The notes under the pieces are model-generated. The model was not told where the DNA came from. It did not search any database and saw only the letters and a list, made by a program, of their open reading frames with translations. This document shows, piece after piece, positions 59,460 through 64,000 of a stretch of DNA of 64,000 nucleotides. Origin of the DNA: Sorangium cellulosum So ce56 (GTDB lineage Bacteria > Myxococcota_A > Polyangia > Polyangiales > Polyangiaceae); the NCBI RefSeq assembly GCF_000067165.1, contig NC_010162.1, positions 1,054,001 to 1,118,000 of the forward strand. The letters run 5' to 3'. Numbering within the stretch: the stretch's first letter is position 1; every line of letters starts with the position of its first letter. The position numbers and the translations under genes are program-made.

Positions 59460-60137
59460 ATGCAGCGCATCAGCGAGCAACTGGAAGCCCGGCGACAGCT
59501 CTACAGTGTTCGGCTCGCGGAGGCGACCGCCAGGCTCTGGGAGCACCCACAGCTCGTGGAGCGCTACCCCGTCATGCTGTTCCGGATGCACTGCATGGCG
59601 CGCGCGACGGTGCCGCTGATGGAGGCGGCGGTCAGCCGGCTGAGCTCGATGGACACTGCCGATCCGGTGGTCGCTGGTCTCCAGGAGTACTTCACGGATC
59701 ATATCCCGAGAGAGCGGCGCCATGATGAGTGGATCCTGGAGGACCTCGCGGCGCTGGGGCTCGACGTGCGCGAGGTGCTCGATCGGCTCCCTCCGCCGAT
59801 GATCGCGTCGATGGTCGGTTCTCAGTACTACTGGATCCATCACCATCACCCGATCGCGCTCCTCGGCTATATCGCGGTTGTGGAAGCGGAGCCTCCGACG
59901 CCCCAGATGGTGGACTCGGTCGTCGCGAAGACCGGCCTGCCCAGGACGGCGTTCCGGACCTACCTCCGGCACGCGGCGCTGGAGCCCGAGCACAATGCGA
60001 TCTACAAGGAGCTTGTGGACAGGCTGCCGCTTGAGCCGCGGCATATCGCCGCGATCGGGTTGAGCATGCTCCACAGCGCGTACGAGGCCGGAAGGTCCGT
60101 GGAGCAGATCCTCGGAGCCGGCGCGCAGCAGGGATGA
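59460..60137 (+). CDS. Heme-oxygenase-like iron-dependent oxidase
   Basis: A 225-residue all-helical protein resembling the heme-oxygenase-like di-iron oxidases (relatives of UndA, BesC and the SznF central domain). Candidate metal ligands are H44, the cluster H81-x3-E85-x2-H88 in DHIPRERRHDEWILEDL, E142 in LGYIAVVEAEPP, and H171-x3-E175-x2-H178. The hydrophobic Q122-YYWIHHHHPIALLGY helix is typical. Such enzymes use O2 and iron for C-C, N-O or C-H chemistry. It lies 30 bp after precursor peptide 2, which makes it the best candidate for a second peptide-modifying step after thioamidation. It might instead act on a free amino acid. Confidence 0.85.
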   Translation: MQRISEQLEARRQLYSVRLAEATARLWEHPQLVERYPVMLFRMHCMARATVPLMEAAVSRLSSMDTADPVVAGLQEYFTDHIPRERRHDEWILEDLAALGLDVREVLDRLPPPMIASMVGSQYYWIHHHHPIALLGYIAVVEAEPPTPQMVDSVVAKTGLPRTAFRTYLRHAALEPEHNAIYKELVDRLPLEPRHIAAIGLSMLHSAYEAGRSVEQILGAGAQQG

Positions 60138-60169
60138 GCTGCCCGGCGGCATCGGCCAAGCGATGCGCC

Positions 60170-61900
60170 TCAAGCATGTGAGAGCGGAGCGCCGCGGTTC
60201 TCCTTCGGCAGCGTGATCACGAACTCCGTGTACTCCCCCTCCTCGCTGTCCACCCGCATCGTCCCCCGGTGCCCCTGCACCACGATCTCGCGGCTCAAGG
60301 ATAGCCCCAGCCCTGTCCCTTGCCCGGGCGGCTTCGTCGTGAAGAACGGCTCGAAGAGCCGCGCCGCAGCGTCCTTCGGGATCCCCATCCCGTTGTCGCG
60401 GATACGCACCTCGACCTGCTCACCCCGGTCTGCGGTGGAGACGCTCAGCTCCGGCGTATAGGCAGCCCCGCGCTCGCGCTTTTTCTGCCGCATCGCATAC
60501 AGCGCGTTATCGACCACGTTGAGGAACACCCGCCCCATGTCGAGCGCCGCCATCTCCACCGGGCCGATCGCCGGATCGTACGCCGCGACGACGCGCACCT
60601 CGAGCTCGCCGCACTGGGCTCCGGCGCGCGCGTGCCGCACGCTCTCGTCCACCACCGCGTTCAGGTCGGCCAGCGCGCGCTCACCCGACGGGCGGCGGGT
60701 GTGCTGGAGCATCCCCGTGATGATCGCGTCCGCCCGCCGGCCGTGCTCGGTGATCCGGGCCATGCTGTCGCGCAGGTAAACCAGGTTCTCCTCGATCTGC
60801 GCGAGCGCGTCAGGGTCGAGCCGCGCCCCTTGCGCATGCAGGTCGTCGCTCAGGTCCTGGGCCAACCCGGCGGCGATGCTAGCGAAGTTGTTCATGAAAT
60901 TCAGCGGATTGCGGATCTCGTGAGCGATGCCTGCCACGACGCCGCTGAGCGACGCGAGCTTCGCGTCCAGCACGAGCTGCATGCGCTCCACCGTCTCGCG
61001 CTCGAGGCGCTGGTACAGCGACGCGTTCTTCACGGCGACGGCTGCCTGGCTGGCGAACGCGACGAGGAACTCCAGATCCGCCTCGGTGAAGACATGTGCC
61101 GCGCTGCGGTTGTCGACATAGAGCACCCCGATGACGTCGTCCTTGGGCTTGAGCGGAACGCACATCGAAGCGCGGATCGACTGGGTGACGACGGAGCGCG
61201 CCGCGTCGAGGCGAGGGTCGAGAACGGCATCGGCGAAGAGCGCTGCCACGCTCTTGCGGAGCACATAGTCGACGATGTTCTGGCTGAAGATCGGCTCATC
61301 GTCAGGCAAAGGCAGCGACGTCTTCACGGCGTGCCGCTCGAGCCTCTTCGTCGTTTCGTTGACGAGCAGGACGGCGCCGCGGTCCACGTCGAGGATCCGG
61401 AAGATCAGATCGAGGATCTTGTGGAGCAGGGTGTCGATGTCATCGGAGACGGGGAGCAGCTTGGCGACCTCGATCAGGATCTGCAGCCGAGCCTCCGCTC
61501 TCGGCCCGCAGCCGGGAGCGCCGGGTTCGCTCGCCTGCACGAGCTTGCCGATGATGGTGTGTTTCAGCGGGCGGATCGCCTGCGGTCGCAGCGACGGCTC
61601 CGACGAAGGAGCGCCATCTGTCGTGAAGAGCAGGTCGAGATCGCCGAGCGTGATCGTGTCGCCGCTCCGGATCTCTTTGCGCTGCACCCGCGCGCCGTTC
61701 ACGAACGTGCCGTTCTTGCTCTGCAGGTCGACGATGAAGAACCTGCCCTCGGACGGCTCGATCCGCGCCTGGCTGCGGGACAGGCTCCTGTGCGGGATGC
61801 AAATCGCCTGATCCTCTGCGCGGCCAATGGCGATGGCGGCGTCTCCAATGAGGAAGACCTGCTCCTCAGGGCCGCCGGGATTGTAGATGAGCGTCGGCAA
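60170..61900 (-). CDS. FHA-GAF sensor histidine kinase
   Basis: A 576-residue cytoplasmic kinase, taking TTG 61900 as start because the FHA domain follows at once and the upstream gene stops 8 bp away. FHA domain about 1-95: IAIGRAEDQ, RSLSRSQARIE and DLQSKNGTFVNG. A GAF domain about 140-300 follows (DRGAVLLVNETTKRLERH, VGVLYVDNRS-like GVLYVDNRS). HisKA: the phospho-His lies in GIAHEIRNPLNFMNNF near residue 325. HATPase: NVVDNALYAM, DNGMGIP and GTGLGLSLS. The FHA domain could read phospho-Thr made by the Ser/Thr kinase encoded just upstream. No receiver of its own is attached. Confidence 0.9.
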   Translation of the reverse strand: MPTLIYNPGGPEEQVFLIGDAAIAIGRAEDQAICIPHRSLSRSQARIEPSEGRFFIVDLQSKNGTFVNGARVQRKEIRSGDTITLGDLDLLFTTDGAPSSEPSLRPQAIRPLKHTIIGKLVQASEPGAPGCGPRAEARLQILIEVAKLLPVSDDIDTLLHKILDLIFRILDVDRGAVLLVNETTKRLERHAVKTSLPLPDDEPIFSQNIVDYVLRKSVAALFADAVLDPRLDAARSVVTQSIRASMCVPLKPKDDVIGVLYVDNRSAAHVFTEADLEFLVAFASQAAVAVKNASLYQRLERETVERMQLVLDAKLASLSGVVAGIAHEIRNPLNFMNNFASIAAGLAQDLSDDLHAQGARLDPDALAQIEENLVYLRDSMARITEHGRRADAIITGMLQHTRRPSGERALADLNAVVDESVRHARAGAQCGELEVRVVAAYDPAIGPVEMAALDMGRVFLNVVDNALYAMRQKKRERGAAYTPELSVSTADRGEQVEVRIRDNGMGIPKDAAARLFEPFFTTKPPGQGTGLGLSLSREIVVQGHRGTMRVDSEEGEYTEFVITLPKENRGAPLSHA

Positions 61901-61908
61901 GGCTCGAC

Positions 61909-63870
61909 CTATCGCAAGGTGGTCGTCGTGGCCACACTGACGGTCGGCGCGCCCTCTGCGGGGGAGGCGGCCGGACCGCGGCGCACCACGTTGAAGACGT
62001 TCACGGGCGGACCTCCCGGCAGGAGGCTCCTCGCGTCGGCCTGCTCGAACTCGAACAGCCCCTGCGCGGCGTCGCGGACCGCTGCATCGATGAGGATCTC
62101 CCCGGGAAGCGCCGTCCTGGCGAGGTGCGCGGCGGCGTTGACCGCCTCGCCGAGCACCGTGTAGTCGAGCCGCCCGTAGGCCTGAGAGCCGACGCTGCCG
62201 GAGAGCACCTGCCCCGTGGAGAGGCCGATGCAGATCCGCCGCATGTAGGACGAGCACTTGCCGGCGCGGTGCGCCACCGCCGCCACCTGCGTGCGGACGT
62301 CCACGCACGCGCTGAGCGCCCTCGACAGATGATCCGGCCCCTGGAACACCGTCATCACCGTGTCGCCGAGAAACTTGTCCACGACGCCCCCCTTCGCCAG
62401 GAGCTCCGGGACGATCATCTCGAAGTTGGCCCTGAGCAGCCTCATGGCCTCACCGGGCGGCATCGCCTTGGCGGCGGGGATGAACTGGAAGATGTGGATG
62501 AACGCCACCGTGGCCATGAGGGTCTCGCTCTCGAGCGCGATCGTGGGCCCTATCGCCCGGAGCCGCTCGACCAACGCCGCGCTCGTGTACTGGCGGAGGA
62601 CCTTGTTCTCCTCGTCCAAGCGCGCGTTCCTCCGCAGCTCCGCGGCCTGTTTCTTGGTCTTGTCGATGGTCGCCTCGAGATCGGCGCGCTGGAGCGGCTT
62701 GAGCAGGAAATCAAATGCGCCTTGGTTCATCGCGGACCGGATGTTCCCCATGTCGCCGTAGGCGGACATCATCACCGTCTTTGCGAACGGGTTCACCTCC
62801 GGGACGTGCCCGAGGAACGTGAGTCCATCCATCACGGGCATCTTGATGTCGGTCAAGATGACGTCGATATCGGGGTGGCGCCGGAGCTCGCGGAGGGCGG
62901 ACTCCCCGTTGTCCGCGAAGAGGAACTGGTAGACGCCGTCGCGGATTTTCTGCCGGAAGTGCAGCTTCATCATGAGCGCCACGTCGGGCTCATCGTCGGC
63001 GACAAGGATCTTGGTGGGACCGCTGCTGGCCTCGCTCACCGCCGCGAACGCCGTGACGAACTCGCGCGCGGACTGGAACCGCTGCGCCGGATCCTTCGCC
63101 AGCGCGCGTTCGAAGAAGCCGTCGAAGCCGGACCGCAGGCTGGGGACGACGCTCGACGGCGGCGGGGATAGATCCGTGCAGATGCTGATGAACAGCTCCC
63201 CGATCGCGTTCGTCGTGAAGGGGAGCCGGCCTGTGAGAGCCCTGTAGGCGATGACGCCGAGCGACCAGAGATCGCTGAGATGGTTCGGCACGACCGCGCG
63301 CACCTGCTCGGGGCTCATGTACGCCGGCGTTCCGATCGTCCTGCCGGCCACCGCCTGCTGGTCTTCGTCCGACCCCTCGAAGACCGTCCACACCACGCCG
63401 AAATCGAGGAGCTTCACACATTCGCCGGGCTCCTTCCGGGCGATGAAGACGTTTGCCGGCTTGAGATCGCGGTGGACGATCCCCGCGGAGCTCGCCGCCT
63501 CCAGGCCGATGGCGATCTGCCGGAGCAGGGCGAGCGTGGTCGACGGCGAGAACTGCTGCTCCCGGGCGAGCCTGCTCTCGAGGTCCTCTCCTTCGAGGAG
63601 CTCCATCACGATGTAAGGGCAATCCTCGTCGATGCCGTAATCATATACCTGGACGATGTGCTCGTTCCGGAGCCGGGCGATCGCCATCGCCTCCCGCTCG
63701 AAGCGGCGTCGCGCGGTGTCGGAGGTGAGGTGCTCGGGCGTCATCACCTTGACGGCGACCGGACGCCGGAGCACCTGATCGAACGCCTCCCAGATGACGC
63801 CCATCCCTCCGCGTCCGATCTCACGTTCCAGCGTGTACTTCCGTGCGATCGTACGATTCGACATGATCAT
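61909..63870 (-). CDS. Ser/Thr kinase - receiver - cyclase-like protein
   Basis: A 653-residue protein. Kinase domain about 12-270: IGRGGMGVIWEA, Lys41 in VAVKVM, HRDLKPANVF, LLDFGVVW and YMSPEQVRA. Receiver domain about 285-405: VADDEPDV, phospho-Asp in VILTDIKMP, and Lys in FLLKPL. A class III cyclase-like domain about 450-630 follows (LMATVAFIHIFQF, VVDKFLGDTVMTVF, CIGLSTGQVLSG, YTVLGEAVNAAAHL). The first metal Asp, usually in F-A-D-I, is His, so it may be inactive or bind without turnover. It is followed 8 bp later by the FHA-GAF histidine kinase, which could phosphorylate this receiver. The start is ATG 63870, and MSNRT two codons later is possible. Confidence 0.9.
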   Translation of the reverse strand: MIMSNRTIARKYTLEREIGRGGMGVIWEAFDQVLRRPVAVKVMTPEHLTSDTARRRFEREAMAIARLRNEHIVQVYDYGIDEDCPYIVMELLEGEDLESRLAREQQFSPSTTLALLRQIAIGLEAASSAGIVHRDLKPANVFIARKEPGECVKLLDFGVVWTVFEGSDEDQQAVAGRTIGTPAYMSPEQVRAVVPNHLSDLWSLGVIAYRALTGRLPFTTNAIGELFISICTDLSPPPSSVVPSLRSGFDGFFERALAKDPAQRFQSAREFVTAFAAVSEASSGPTKILVADDEPDVALMMKLHFRQKIRDGVYQFLFADNGESALRELRRHPDIDVILTDIKMPVMDGLTFLGHVPEVNPFAKTVMMSAYGDMGNIRSAMNQGAFDFLLKPLQRADLEATIDKTKKQAAELRRNARLDEENKVLRQYTSAALVERLRAIGPTIALESETLMATVAFIHIFQFIPAAKAMPPGEAMRLLRANFEMIVPELLAKGGVVDKFLGDTVMTVFQGPDHLSRALSACVDVRTQVAAVAHRAGKCSSYMRRICIGLSTGQVLSGSVGSQAYGRLDYTVLGEAVNAAAHLARTALPGEILIDAAVRDAAQGLFEFEQADARSLLPGGPPVNVFNVVRRGPAASPAEGAPTVSVATTTTLR

Positions 63871-64000
63871 GTGGGCGTCCGGCTCACGCGCGAAGCACGC
63901 GAGCTCGTCCGCGGTGTCTTGGCCCCGGTGCTCGGCAGTTCGTACGTCGGTAAGAAGCGCGCCGCCTCACGTCCACGTCCTTCATGCGGCACGGGAGCGT

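Noticed and set aside
1..64000. CRISPR arrays, tRNA or rRNA genes, prophage
   Set aside because: No evenly spaced repeats with unique spacers, no cloverleaf or rRNA-like stretch, and no phage structural genes were seen.

Overview
The window looks like chromosome from a large-genome myxobacterium, most likely the Sorangium/Polyangium group. The evidence is very high GC almost throughout, many lipoproteins with Gly/Ser-rich linkers, a delta-60 repeat protein, a CotH-type protein, Cys-rich secreted proteins, and eukaryote-like kinases fused to cyclase, AAA and receiver domains. No rRNA, tRNA or CRISPR array was seen. The taxon is inferred from style, not from a marker gene.

Layout. 1-2.4 kb: secreted proteins (a CE1 esterase cut by the window edge, a small lipoprotein, and a carbohydrate-binding-like lipoprotein with an internal stop). 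2.8-4.9 kb: a GntR regulator overlapping a GlcD-like oxidase, with a clear TGGT/ACCA operator. 4.9-9.2 kb: an unknown protein, an ABC ATPase/permease pair and an anchored protein. 9.2-16.1 kb: VOC/AraC pair, Tat-exported M20 peptidase, small CPVH protein, S9A prolyl oligopeptidase lipoprotein, S1 protease. 16.6-19 kb: sugar ABC transporter with an intact binding protein and two collapsed permease genes. 19.1-31.5 kb: PAS-STAS protein, transglutaminase-like protein, GH15 glucoamylase, LysR + DoxX with matching palindromes, CotH protein, short hybrid-cluster protein, delta-60 lipoprotein, PQQ sugar dehydrogenase. 32-42 kb: GYF-like and OmpA/MotB-like proteins facing a reverse-strand chemosensory operon (CheW, receiver, YfiR-like, MCP, CheA-REC) with a TonB receptor upstream. 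42.3-50.9 kb: GT-C glycosyltransferase, TrmB, Gly-repeat lipoprotein, IS91-like transposase debris, GMC oxidoreductase. 51-55 kb: a 1364-residue kinase-cyclase-AAA-TPR protein. 60.2-63.9 kb: kinase-receiver-cyclase protein and FHA-GAF histidine kinase in one operon.

The most interesting locus is 55.9-60.1 kb. It holds a reverse-strand ycaO and tfuA pair, divergently facing two paralogous 66-residue peptides (36/66 identical, same length, divergent C-termini) and a heme-oxygenase-like iron enzyme just behind the second peptide. YcaO + TfuA + small peptides is the signature of a ribosomally made, post-translationally modified peptide (RiPP) pathway, here probably backbone thioamidation plus an oxidative step. 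Between the two peptide genes lies a ~100-bp copy (about 91% identical) of the 5' end of tfuA and its leader, in inverted orientation. It is a fossil of the duplication that produced the second peptide. I do not recognise this gene combination as a described product class.
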